Notes under the pieces: generated by a model | What the model saw: only the letters and a program-made list of their open reading frames with translations | Told to the model about the DNA's origin: nothing | The model's database searches: none | Shown: piece after piece, positions 10,222 through 18,868 of the stretch | How the letters are laid out: the number at the start of each line of letters is the position of its first letter | How positions within the stretch are numbered: the stretch's first letter is position 1 | Program-made: the position numbers and the translations under genes | NCBI GenBank assembly: GCA_900175165.2 | Contig: FWWN02000187.1 | Coordinates: forward strand, 1 to 18,868 | Source: Rhizomucor pusillus | Lineage: Eukaryota; Mucoromycota; Mucoromycetes; Mucorales; Lichtheimiaceae | Direction: 5' to 3' | DNA: 18,868 nt

Positions 10222-10281
10222 TATAGTTGCCATTGCTAAAGAATTAAGTAATTTATACACGATTATACATAAAGCTTTTTT
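10222..10281. terminator. Short convergent intergenic spacer (3' ends)
   Basis: Only 60 bp, AT-rich, lie between the stop codons of the plus-strand secreted-protein gene and the minus-strand muniscin gene. Both polyadenylation regions must sit here or inside the opposite gene, so the 3' ends of the two transcripts probably overlap. Confidence 0.5.
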
Positions 10282-13200
10282 CTATTTTCTTTCAGCAAAA
10301 CTAATATCGTCCGATTTTACAACTTTCTGAATTTGAGATACTTGCAACGTCGAACCTGAAGCAGGAACGGCTTCCAACGTGACATTACTCGTTAAACAGT
10401 CCTTGTAGTAGTATCTTAAATTAATCGGCACGGGCGAGCCTTGGCCCTCCGTTGTAAACTTGGCTAACAACCGCAAAGGTTGCTGCTGCTGCTGTTGTTG
10501 CTGTTGCAGCAATAATGCATCCATTGTCCATGTAAGTACGCATTTGCTAGGGTCCCAGGAGCCCTGCGGCGTACTCTGCACATTGGTGACAGGCACTTGA
10601 TCAAATTTGGCGTATACTATCAGCTGCGACTTTGACAATTGAGGCAATATCTTGTCGTTGAATTTGTACTTTACAATCAGGAAACTCGCGCCTTCCACAC
10701 ATTTCCATGAAGGTGCCATATATAGAGGTAGTGCATCATTGTCGCTATCCTGGTGATACGTAAAGCATGTGACCGCAGATCGTCGCTGCTGTTGTTGCTG
10801 CTGTTGTTGCTGCTGTTGGTGGACATTGTCAAATGACTTGGGTTTTAGAGCAAACACATCTGGATGACCCTCCCAGTGTTCGACGTATTCACCGTTCGGG
10901 ATGAGCGCGCCGTTGACATTGCAGACTCGTAGGAGTAATGGTTCTGTCGTGATGTTAGGTCCGTTGTAAAGAATTTTAATGTCGCCTGAAACCTGCGTCT
11001 TGCCACGATATTCAGGGGTTCTTGAAACTAATTCAGTGATAAGACTGGATATTTGTGGTTGAGATGCTTCAGGTATCGCCTGCATGTGGGATAACGCGGG
11101 ACTCTGCGAAGCTGAGGAGGGTGTTGTGTAGAGACTGGTGGGTGTTGCCAAGTCGGTAGGAGCGGCGTAGTGGAAAGGATTGGTGGGCGTTGTCGAGCGA
11201 GAAGAAAAGGATGAATTTGCGTGGACAGGAATTTCATCCTTGTTACTCAAAGTGGGTGAGCCACGGTAACCTAGAACGCCAGGCTCTAGTTGCACACTTC
11301 GAATATTTCTGCAAGGGCAAGTAGAGAGGGACAAATCAATTGTTAGAATCAAAAATATGTATATCTTTGGTAGTGCTTACTCTCTTCTTCCTCGCGGGCG
11401 CCTTGCAACAGATGGTGTTCGCTGCAAATTAGACGGATAGTATTAGTCAGCTTCTGCATAGAATGCATAAATCTATGTATATAATCCTACCTCTCTTAGC
11501 AAGGATGAGACTCTTGTGAAAGTAGCATCTGCTTCGCGATCATCATCCGTTTTGACGGCTGCATCGTGGATATCGATTTTGAAGCGTTGCGAACCTTGCA
11601 TACTATGTTTATTCAAAAACTAAGTATTATAACCATTTGCCGATCTTCATTGAGTGCATACCTTTCATCTGCATCGGATTCGGTAAGGGCAGTGGTAAAG
11701 AGCGATCGATTGGGTGGAGGTATTGAATATCCTTCAGCATCGACGGCAGGTGCCTGTAACGAACAGTTTTAATATCCTGCAGTTATAGCACGCATCTCTC
11801 TCTCTCTCTCTCTCTCTCAAACCATACTTTAGATGATGTTTGATCTACAGGGAAGCTTGAAGTTGCAAAGTTCGATTGCTGAGGCGGTGTGTTTGCTGAC
11901 GAGGGAGATGGTTGTTGTTGTTGCTGCTGCTGCTGCTCGTATTTTTGAGCAGTTGTTGATTCTTCAATGTTCGAAGTTACAGGTGATGAAACTGCCTGTT
12001 CAGTAGGTACTTCTTCAATGGTTTCAAAATTACTGATATGCAACAACAAAGGAAAACTAATTAGCATCGAATCTAGACAAAAGTCGTATTTGATTTTACA
12101 CTTACTCAGGTAATTTCGTTGCAGAAGCATTTCTATTCTTGCGTCGAAGAGAAAAGGCTGACATAACTGTAATGAAATCACCAAATGTTTTAATAACCCG
12201 GGAGCATCAATGCAGAACTGTCTATTTCTTACCTCTGCTAGACCGTTTTTCTGGTCGGCCTGTTGGTTGAGAAAAGCTGCGTTCGCTCGGTGCTAGTATA
12301 CTGTCCTGCCGACTATCTACACTTCCGCGCCTAGCTTCGTCTGGCCCTCGGGATACTCTTGCCAATTTACTGCCACGTTCTTGACAAAATTGCGTTATCT
12401 CGTTTTGTACGTCGAACGCAGTAGCTGCAGACATTACAACATTCGCAAACTTGTCCACAGATGAGAAATTAGACACATTATTTCCTTGAATGGATACCAA
12501 CTGCATATATTACCTCTATTCTTTGCAACATTTGCTCCGATTGCATCTGTTCAAACTTTTCGACCATCGATTTAAGCCTATTTAATCGTGCTTCTTCTGC
12601 GGCTTGATGGAGCTAATAAATGTTTTAGTACAATTGCTGGAAGTCTCGGATGTTTCTATGCTGAAGTACCTCCAGATATCTAGGTCCTTGTGTGCGCCAA
12701 TTAGTCGCTGCATCATCTCTTGCCCTTTTCGCCGTCCCATTCTTCGTGGAACGTTTGAATAGATTGCCCTTCTCGCCAGTCTTTTTCGTCTACAGCGCAT
12801 CAATCAGCATTTAATTTTACATCCCAGTCAGCATTCATGCAAAATAGTACCTTTTTTTCATTCTCATCAAAATCTCTTGCGAGCTTTTGCATTGTCGGCT
12901 CAATCTACATACGGCGATAGAGTCCATAACCGGAAAAAATCATCGAACGCTTCTTGCTGATCGATTCATACCTTTCCGATCTCATTGTACTCTGCAGATG
13001 CCTGAGTTTTTAGAGGTTTCTCAATTTCCTCAGCAATCTTGTAACTAAAGACTGCGTGTATAGTGGATACTTCGGTAAACTCATTCACAAGAAGATCCCA
13101 CACGGGGGCAAAATTTCTAGATCCTGGGCGTCAATCTTTATGCGCTTTTTCCCATTGAATTCGTTTTTTACACCGACCCAAGAGAACTTTTATCCATGAC

Positions 13201-13514
13201 ATAAAGACGTTTGGATGCCTTGACAAGACTTTTGGCATACTGATCTTCAATGGCTGCTCTAATTATTTCATACACATATGAGCATGCGGATTTTCACAGG
13301 AAATCCTCCATATCTTTTACTACAACCTTTCCTTGAAATATTGAGCGAGCTCTTCGTCGAGCGTTTTCCCAGCTCGAGAGCGCTCATGGACAATGTCAAT
13401 ACCATCTCTAGGCCGTGCCGTCTAATAAATGCACCTGGGAAATGAGCGCTACTGTACGTCCCAATTTACAAGAATTCAAAGCTTTACCAAGAAAGTGTCT
13501 GCAAATGAAGTCAT
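10282..13514 (-). CDS. SYP1: Muniscin endocytic adaptor (Syp1/FCHo-like), F-BAR plus mu-homology domain
   Basis: Fourteen exons give 791 aa: 13514-13488, 13421-13327, 13258-13178, 13116-12972, 12904-12851, 12789-12670, 12612-12514, 12449-12233, 12166-12106, 12032-11828, 11753-11662, 11602-11491, 11421-11381, 11308-10282. All joins are GT-AG and in frame. Residues 1 to about 250 form the F-BAR domain (MTSFADTFL start; GKTLDEELAQYFKER; AAIEDQYAKSL; FAPVWDLLVNEF). A Ser/Pro/Gln-rich linker follows, with an NPF motif near residue 493, the kind bound by EH-domain proteins. The mu-homology domain starts at about 545 (GKTQVSGDIKILYNG) and runs to the C-terminus. Known: muniscins bend membrane and start clathrin-mediated endocytosis at the plasma membrane while binding cargo. 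Three polyQ tracts interrupt the linker and mu-homology loops. Yeast Syp1 is similar in size. Confidence 0.9.
10480..10506 (-). repeat. CAG/CAA tract encoding Q9 in the muniscin
   Basis: Nine consecutive Gln codons (mixed CAA and CAG) inside the mu-homology domain, where a surface loop is expected. The mixed codons limit slippage. Confidence 0.85.
10786..10818 (-). repeat. CAG/CAA tract encoding Q11 in the muniscin
   Basis: Eleven consecutive Gln codons, alternating in pairs of CAG and CAA, inside the mu-homology region just before a conserved beta-strand stretch. It reads in frame through the tract. Confidence 0.85.
11795..11818 (+). repeat. (TC)12 dinucleotide microsatellite in muniscin intron
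   Basis: Twelve perfect TC units within the 74-nt intron 11754-11827. On the transcribed strand this is (GA)n shortly after the donor site, so length changes would alter the size of this small intron. Confidence 0.9.
11912..11935 (-). repeat. CAG/CAA tract encoding Q8 in the muniscin linker
   Basis: Four CAG followed by four CAA codons in exon 10, within the disordered Ser/Pro-rich linker between the F-BAR and mu-homology domains. Confidence 0.85.
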
Positions 13515-14827
13515 GGCGGGTATATGAATCGAAAGGAAGAGGGAAAGAAGCAAGGCAGTAGTGCGACAAAACCCGACTTTGCCGTCACGGCAAAAAGATG
13601 AAATCAAACTGTTACGATATTACAACTCACTTCCACGCAAGCCGTGTCAAATCTGGGATATGCAAGTCTTTATGACTTTTTGCTTTACAATGCCTTTTCT
13701 TGTTGGCCTCGTTTGTAGTTGAGCGTATGCACAGTCTGTGTGTGAGAGAAAGAGAGAGAGGGGAGCATACACACTTCATGCAATGTATATCACTTTGATA
13801 TTTTTCCGACCGACAGCTTGTCGTACAAGAGCCAGGCAAATAATATCGCTATTATCGCGGAAAGATCTAATAAATGCAGGGAGCGACTCCTTGCAGCGCA
13901 GCAGTCGACAAAAAAAAGGCATATTGTCAAGGAGAAAATGTGTACGAATCCGTCTTGGAATACATTGTAGTAAGAGCAAATTGTACACAGTTGACTATTT
14001 TTTCTCATCTGTCTCCCAGATATTCTGCCATACGGTCGTACAATGTTGTGGGCGCAGATATGAATCTACTTGCTCGGATTTACCGAAATTTGATGCTTGG
14101 CAATCTTGCGAAAGACTTGTTAAATAAAATAATTGTTGAATACGGTAGGAAGGTAGTCGCAGCCAAAGGCTAACAATTACTCTCAAGGGTCGTTTGTGAC
14201 ATCAAATAATCTCGCTCCATACAGTACAAGTGAGGGGAATACTAAAATCATCTCAAACACTACTGCTGCAAAACGCATAAATATCCAAGCGGCAATGCTG
14301 TTCTGAAAGATCTTCAAAGAGGGCTTACATATTTAATCTGCCTCGCCTTAGAATCTTAAAGAAGTTTAATTTGGCTATCTCATTGTACTATCTCTTGCAT
14401 TAGTTCAGCTTGAATACATGGCATTTCCAGATACCACGTGGGATGTAACGTGAACTTGCGCAATTGAGCTCATCACACAATTTAGCCTCACTGTTGGTTA
14501 TTGCAACGAAAAGTAGATGGACGTAGAATATGTACTGAGGTACAGTATCAGATTCATAAAGGGAGGGATAGAGCTGCTGGAAACAGACTCTAAACAGCAT
14601 TCGATGCCTGTTGTGAACCTTGTTATTCTAAAATCGACCTGGGCCATCATTACTGCCATATCCTCCTTTGGATAATAGGGATTTCCTCGGAGGAAAGGGC
14701 ATGAAAATGTCGAGTGAAACCCATTGCTGGCCCCTCTTTTTTTTCTTTTTCTGCCTCGCTGCTCCTCGTCCTCGCTCGTGCAAATTTCTCCTTGTGCAAC
14801 TCAACTCGGCTTCCAAAGACGCATGAT
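13515..14827. other. 1.3-kb divergent intergenic region between muniscin and F-box genes
   Basis: It should contain both promoters. The part before the F-box gene has a long pyrimidine-rich leader (about 14735-14800). A purine-rich stretch lies at 13742-13763. I found no tRNA or rRNA. One weak candidate gene is listed separately (13817-14173). Confidence 0.5.
13817..14173 (+). CDS. Weak candidate: two coding-like exons of unknown protein
   Basis: A stop-free frame from 13746 to 13967 can be joined by a 53-nt intron (13967-14019, branch-like GTTGAC, pyrimidine tract, CCCAG acceptor) to a frame ending at a TAA at 14171-14173. The joined C-terminal part (YSAIRSYNVVGADMNLLARI, then a basic Leu-rich end) looks like real helical protein. 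There is no convincing start codon: the only in-frame ATG upstream is at 13938, or an upstream exon is needed (a possible acceptor lies at 13816). The family is not recognised. It may be a small gene, a relic or chance; the first intron boundary is a guess. Confidence 0.2.
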
Positions 14828-16057
14828 ATGAAAATAGTCGACCTGCCTATAGAGATACTAGGCTTGATATTGCGACCACTGTCCCAGCTGGACCTGTACC
14901 GTTGCGCCTTTGTTGATCGTCGCTTCAACTCGGCTGCCATTCCCCTCTTGTGGCGCTCCCCCGATTTACCTTACGATTCGCAATTCCACAATTTTGTACA
15001 TTGTCTTACAAACACAAAGAGGCCACTTGGGAACTACATACGACGGTTCTACGTATACGTCCATCGTCCCATCTCGGACGATGAGTGTATAACGTTGATC
15101 AAGCATATGCCGCAACTCGAGCAGCTTATTGTTGATAATGCTGAACTACTGACGGATAAGAGTATATCTCTTCTATCGCGACACTGCAGCCAGCTTCAAG
15201 AATTGTACTTGGATGGAGCAAAGATAACATATCGATCTGCACATCATCTTGGTGGTTGCCGCCACCTAAAAAGACTTACGCTGCGAGATTGCGAAAATCT
15301 ATCATCTTTCACGCTACTCCCTTTAGCGCATTGTCCATTGCAGTTTCTCGATTTATCCGGCTGCAAATGGCTCAATGTGGATGATACAGCGCGTGATCTC
15401 AGGGCATTTCGTCATCTTCGGCACCTTGATATTGTATGCAGCGAACGATACCGAGTGAACGATTTTATCAACGCGTTGCTTATCGACGAGGAAGGACAAA
15501 TTGTCTTGCCCGAATTATCATCATTTTCAATGACTGGACGCAACGAGGTCAATGATGCAGCTGTTGTACGGTTTGTACAGCTACATCCAATGCTGGTAGA
15601 CCTTACGTTAATGGCATGCGCGATCACTGATGAAAGTCTGCGTGCAATTGAAAAACACTTGCCGCATTTGCTGTTTCTCGACATTTCATTCTGCGAACAT
15701 GTCACCGGGAAAGGCGTACGGAAACTGATCCACGGAAACAGGACATTGTATATGATTGGATTGAAAGGATGTAACATTGATCGGTCAGAGTTTCCGGAGA
15801 TCACATCGAACAGCATGCACGCCATCCTGCCGGACAATAAGGTCGATAGATTTGACCGCGATGATATCGAGACCATTCGCTTACATACCGATCAGGAAGA
15901 AGCACGAATGCGGCTGGAACAACATCCAACTGCTCAAGAAACCACGGATATCCGGCAATATATCCGAGCACCCGTTGAAATTGATGAATCTGTGGACTTG
16001 CCACTCCGAGAAACTTATACAATTATTCAGCAATCGTTAGATGCAAATCTGTTGTAA
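14828..16057 (+). CDS. F-box protein with leucine-rich repeats
   Basis: A single-exon gene of 409 aa, unlike its intron-rich neighbours. The F-box covers residues 1-45 (LPIEILGLILRPLSQLDLYR, then PLLWRSPDL). It is followed by about eight leucine-rich repeats of the cysteine-containing FBXL type (LTDKSISLLSRHCSQLQELY; LQFLDLSGCKWL; LLFLDISFCEHVTGKGV) and a charged C-terminal tail. Known: F-box proteins are the substrate-receptor subunits of SCF (Skp1-Cullin-F-box) ubiquitin ligases; the LRR part binds the substrate. The substrate is unknown. I chose the ATG at 14828 because the F-box starts there. An in-frame ATG at 14714 would add 38 hydrophobic residues, but these come from the pyrimidine-rich leader. 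Confidence 0.88.
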   Translation: MKIVDLPIEILGLILRPLSQLDLYRCAFVDRRFNSAAIPLLWRSPDLPYDSQFHNFVHCLTNTKRPLGNYIRRFYVYVHRPISDDECITLIKHMPQLEQLIVDNAELLTDKSISLLSRHCSQLQELYLDGAKITYRSAHHLGGCRHLKRLTLRDCENLSSFTLLPLAHCPLQFLDLSGCKWLNVDDTARDLRAFRHLRHLDIVCSERYRVNDFINALLIDEEGQIVLPELSSFSMTGRNEVNDAAVVRFVQLHPMLVDLTLMACAITDESLRAIEKHLPHLLFLDISFCEHVTGKGVRKLIHGNRTLYMIGLKGCNIDRSEFPEITSNSMHAILPDNKVDRFDRDDIETIRLHTDQEEARMRLEQHPTAQETTDIRQYIRAPVEIDESVDLPLRETYTIIQQSLDANLL

Positions 16058-16579
16058 ATATCCTTCGTTCCCTTTCTATATTCCCTTATAGCATATTACC
16101 AAAACTGTGTTTCAATGTACGGATTCTTTCATCATTTGTTAATAGCCTGTCATGATTTTGTGATTATGCAAAAGATCTTTGCACTGGCTTCACGTGCATC
16201 GAACCTTGTTACGGCTGAACCGATTTATCAATTGGAGGCGTCAGCAGCAAGAACGACGAGACTATTACGTGTCCCGCGCAACAGGATGGACCTACAATGC
16301 CAATGATATTAATTACTCTGCGCCATGCACTAGGGCTGTTTTAATTTACATTTCTTCGATGGTCATGCAATAATTATTATGGTACCGATGGATACCTCTT
16401 GCACGTAGTTTATGCGTATAGCTACATGCACTGTTCAGCATCCAATGCATTGCTGAAAGTGTCCAATCGTTATATCACAACAAAACTCCTAGATATTATA
16501 TCTATGGCTAGCTAATACAGCGCAATATTTGAAACAGATGATATTCTGCATCCATGTGTTCGTCCAGTAACAAATATTG
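16058..16579. other. F-box gene 3' flank up to the right arm
   Basis: 522 bp with no recognisable gene. The short frames here have no family features. It should contain the 3' untranslated region of the F-box gene. Beyond about 16 bp from the arm I saw no similarity to the corresponding left flank (2290-2683). Confidence 0.55.
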
Positions 16580-16802
16580 AGGCGGACATGATAGAATTGT
16601 GGTGACCATTCAAGCAATGCAAGAAGCGAAGTCTCTTCTAGACTACGCAAGCGTAAATAATTATGAAGTCAAACAAAAGTTTACGAAGGCCATAGACAGG
16701 ATATTTATCATTACATCGATATCAATGTTTTATTCGTTCTATTCTCTCATTTTCCATAGCTAAACTGTCGTTTAGTTCACGTTGACATTCAAACGTACAT
16801 AG

Positions 16803-17036
16803 TCAACGATATATCCAGAGACCACCGCGAGGAGGCGACATTTGCCAGTCCTCCGGCAGTATTGGACGTACACATGGCCAATACTGTACCAAATTCTCGA
16901 GGAAGTTGATCGGCTCTGTGTCCGCCGAGAAGACCCTGCTGCACGGCCACCACCCGAAGACCACGGCAAAAAGTTCATTATGCGGTTGAACCCGCGCACT
17001 TCCCCACCTCTCCTGTCCTCCGCCACAAGCTCATAG
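16803..17036 (+). pseudogene. Coding-like open frame in right arm, unknown protein
   Basis: A stop-free frame of 77 codons follows a TAG at 16800 and ends at a TAG. It has no ATG near its start, so it would have to be an internal exon or a relic. The translation looks protein-like, with an aromatic-rich stretch (YWTYTWPILYQILEEVDRL) followed by a charged, proline-rich part. I recognise no family. The identical frame lies in the left arm at 1833-2066 on the minus strand. In both arms it reads outward, toward the window edge. It may be an exon or relic of a gene once encoded by the repeat; chance is not excluded. Confidence 0.25.
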
Positions 17037-18054
17037 CATTATGGATACTTGCCCTACATACCATAATCCACAGCTTTGATTTCACCTCCCCCACCCTATT
17101 TGCCCTTTTTCTCTCCGCTTGTACCATACCTCTTTCCTCTACATTTTTCCCTATTGCCTATACAGGGTTTTTCATCCCCCCCCCACGTTTGGATCGGACG
17201 AGGACAATAAGCTGAAAGCAGCGTGGGTGCATTTTCGTCTTTAATGAATCTATATTCATCCTTGCCAATCCCCACCTTTCACAGGAAGATACAGCCAATG
17301 ACTTGTGTGCCGAAGCTGGCCACGACAACTGCCAAAGGCCAACTTTTTGTGGAGGCGCCCAACAGCCCGGAGGCCATTGGGACTTTCCAGCTTTGGCGCG
17401 AGGCAATCTGGTCGCTCTAAAGTAATAAATTTAGTATGTCAAGTCACTGAGCGGGTAGTAGTTGATACTTATCTTAGTTACCGATATGCTCAGGCGGCCC
17501 TGCGGAGGAAGTCAACATCGACATAACTTTTGCTTCAGAAATGTATCGTCTGTACTGCCTGTCAGGCCTGTCATGCAAGGTGTAGCCGCTTGAACCGACA
17601 GCCGGTGGGCGATCGCCAGTAGGGCACCGCGCATTTCAGACTTCACCGTGATCTACGTCTTGCTGTGACCGATCTTGGAACCCATGGAAGCCCCGCGTGT
17701 ATGAATAGCGTTGGAGTCCTTCTCTTTTTTGTTTTCTTTTCTTTTTTTCTTTTTCTTTTTGCTTTTTGTGGTCAAAATTATGGCACAGTGTAGAGTCGTA
17801 AGTGATATGGAAAACTTGGTCTGTTGCGCAGATGCGAAAGATGATGTATGATGAATGCAATGATGTGGTCGTCAAAAATGCGGATGTGTATGAAAAGTGC
17901 TGTATGCTTCCAAAATCGTGATGTGTGTGTGCAAATCGTCTTGATGTGGATTAAACTTGTGATGTGTAGGAAAAACATTTTCCATTGACGTGGGGTTCCA
18001 GAGATTGCAGGATGTGGCCGTGGGCAGGGGCATAGGGACATCAGATCCATTTGA

Positions 18055-18438
18055 GTTTGCGGTGATCATACCTACGGGCTGCCAGTTCAAGGCAGCCAGT
18101 ATTGCTGCTTTGACGTACCTTTGACAACACCGGAGCTTGCTGCTCTTGAGAGGACAACTGGACAGAGAGCACAGGATGAAAGAGGACAGAAGACAACAGC
18201 ACGCCGTGGCCTTACACCCAGAGGGACCTGGGCAGGCACAGGTAACCCAAAGACGCAAATGCAATTTGAAATGTTGGTATTGAAATCAGTGTCAAAATCT
18301 TTGGGACTAGTCCTTTGTGAGTGGAATTTACCTTGGTTAACATGTGTGCCTGCGATCTGCACTTTGACTGTGCGAGAACACCAGAGCATGGAGCGAAAGA
18401 GGAGCAGGCGAGCAGAACGCGGTCTGCTCCAGAAATAA
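18055..18438 (+). pseudogene. Coding-like open frame in right arm, unknown protein
   Basis: A stop-free frame of 127 codons runs from just after a TGA at 18052 to a TAA. The first part (HTYGLPVQGSQYCCFDVPL, then a charged segment) looks more protein-like than the second. A potential donor GTAACC lies near 18240, so the real exon, if any, may end there. Mirror copy: 431-814, minus strand. It points outward like the frame at 16803-17036, which would fit one decayed or multi-exon gene, but I could not join them into a continuous reading frame and recognise no transposase or other domain. Confidence 0.25.
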
Positions 18439-18868
18439 ATGACGATTTTCGCCTCATGCCATTTAGCAAATGTGTGTCATTTCTCAAGGGGTGCATGTTA
18501 ACTCTGTAATCATGCATATGTACTACTGCTACTGACTAGTCTGACCTGCTCTGATACTTGCGCGATATGTGTGTTTTTCCCTCAAAAGCTATAAACACCT
18601 TTTTGCTTTTGCTGCCCTGTATGGCTCACACCTGATCGTTCACATTTCGATGTTGGTCTGAGCATGTTCTGCGGCGTTTATGCAGAACTGTCGTTGCGGA
18701 ACAATGGAATGCAGATCCCGCTAAACTCCTAATAAGGTAATGTCCATTGGAGAACACGGTTCCCAGAAAGCTAATTGATGTCGAGGAATCAAGAATATCC
18801 ATTTATAAAGATTCATGATTTTCCAGGGATACATGTTTCATGGTAAATGGAGCTGAAACATTTTTTTT

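Larger units (their letters stand above)
1..18868. mobile_element. Candidate giant TIR-bounded element with host-gene cargo
   Basis: Two perfect 2.29-kb inverted repeats enclose a 14.29-kb unique core of six apparently intact host-type genes. Seen directly: the repeat geometry, its perfect identity and the intact spliced frames inside. Known: long terminal inverted repeats occur in foldback-type and Maverick/Polinton-type elements, and composite segments can be carried between two inverted transposon copies. Inferred: the unit may be, or have been, mobile. Against this, no mobilising enzyme is recognisable and target-site duplications, if any, lie outside the window. Alternatives are two independent inverted insertions, a segmental inverted duplication kept identical by gene conversion, or a false palindrome in the assembly. 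Confidence 0.4.
16580..18868 (-). repeat. Right arm of 2,289-bp perfect inverted repeat
   Basis: Reverse complement of 1-2289 with no difference that I could find. It ends in T8, mirroring the A8 that opens the window, so the inverted repeat reaches both window edges and may extend beyond them. The inner edge lies 522 bp downstream of the F-box gene stop codon. No gene of the core crosses into the arm. Confidence 0.97.

Noticed and set aside
12582..12803. 73-codon minus-strand frame
   Set aside because: Out-of-frame shadow of muniscin exons 6 and 7; the true frame gives the F-BAR end (NWRTQGPRYLE).
14714..14827. N-terminal extension of the F-box protein that resembles a signal peptide
   Set aside because: The hydrophobic run is encoded by a pyrimidine-rich leader. 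A signal peptide makes no sense before an F-box; the domain starts at 14828.
16115..16373. Short plus-strand frames downstream of the F-box gene
   Set aside because: They overlap, have no recognisable domain, and lie in the expected 3' flank.
1..18868. Maverick/Polinton element, suggested by about 19 kb total length and long TIRs
   Set aside because: No protein-primed DNA polymerase, integrase, packaging ATPase, protease or capsid gene is present; the core genes are cellular and intron-rich.
1..18868. Starship or Helitron cargo element
   Set aside because: Starships lack long TIRs and carry a tyrosine-recombinase captain; Helitrons lack TIRs and encode Rep/helicase. None of these proteins is seen.

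Overview
The window is eukaryotic. It carries intron-rich, spliced protein genes with mostly 45-85 nt GT-AG introns, TATATAAA boxes and low-complexity Q tracts. Gene content and intron style suggest an early-diverging (Mucoromycota-like) fungus. This is an inference from style; I cannot name a species.

Layout. The window is bounded exactly by two long inverted repeats: 1-2289, and its reverse complement at 16580-18868. I found no mismatch or indel between the arms, which obey x -> 18869-x throughout. Between them lies a 14,290-bp unique core with six supportable genes: (1) 2684-4123 (-), an alpha-arrestin with two C-terminal PPxY motifs; (2) 4343-7159 (-), a complete 16-exon Ku70 with vWA, Ku core and SAP domains; (3) 7601-7846 (-), a small single-pass membrane protein with one PPxY motif; (4) 8038-10221 (+), a secreted repeat-rich protein that looks like a right-handed beta-helix; (5) 10282-13514 (-), a 14-exon muniscin (Syp1/FCHo-like, F-BAR plus mu-homology domain); (6) 14828-16057 (+), an F-box/LRR protein. 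None is truncated at an arm boundary, and all can be read as intact spliced frames.

The core looks like ordinary chromosomal DNA held between, or carried by, two perfect inverted copies of a 2.29-kb sequence. No transposase, integrase, reverse transcriptase or helicase is recognisable in core or arms. The arms hold coding-like but stop-interrupted frames, a cluster of CACATC hexamers, a purine tract and a terminal hairpin next to an A8/T8 end. The window is therefore either a non-autonomous giant TIR/foldback-type element with host cargo, a locus flanked by two recent inverted insertions or a segmental inverted duplication, or an assembly palindrome. Sequence alone cannot decide.

How the genes relate: the arrestin and the small PPxY protein both carry motifs known to bind Nedd4/Rsp5-type ubiquitin ligases, the muniscin is an early endocytic adaptor, and the F-box protein would be an SCF subunit. 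Four of six genes thus touch ubiquitination or endocytosis. Ku70 (DNA end joining) and the secreted protein do not obviously fit that theme.
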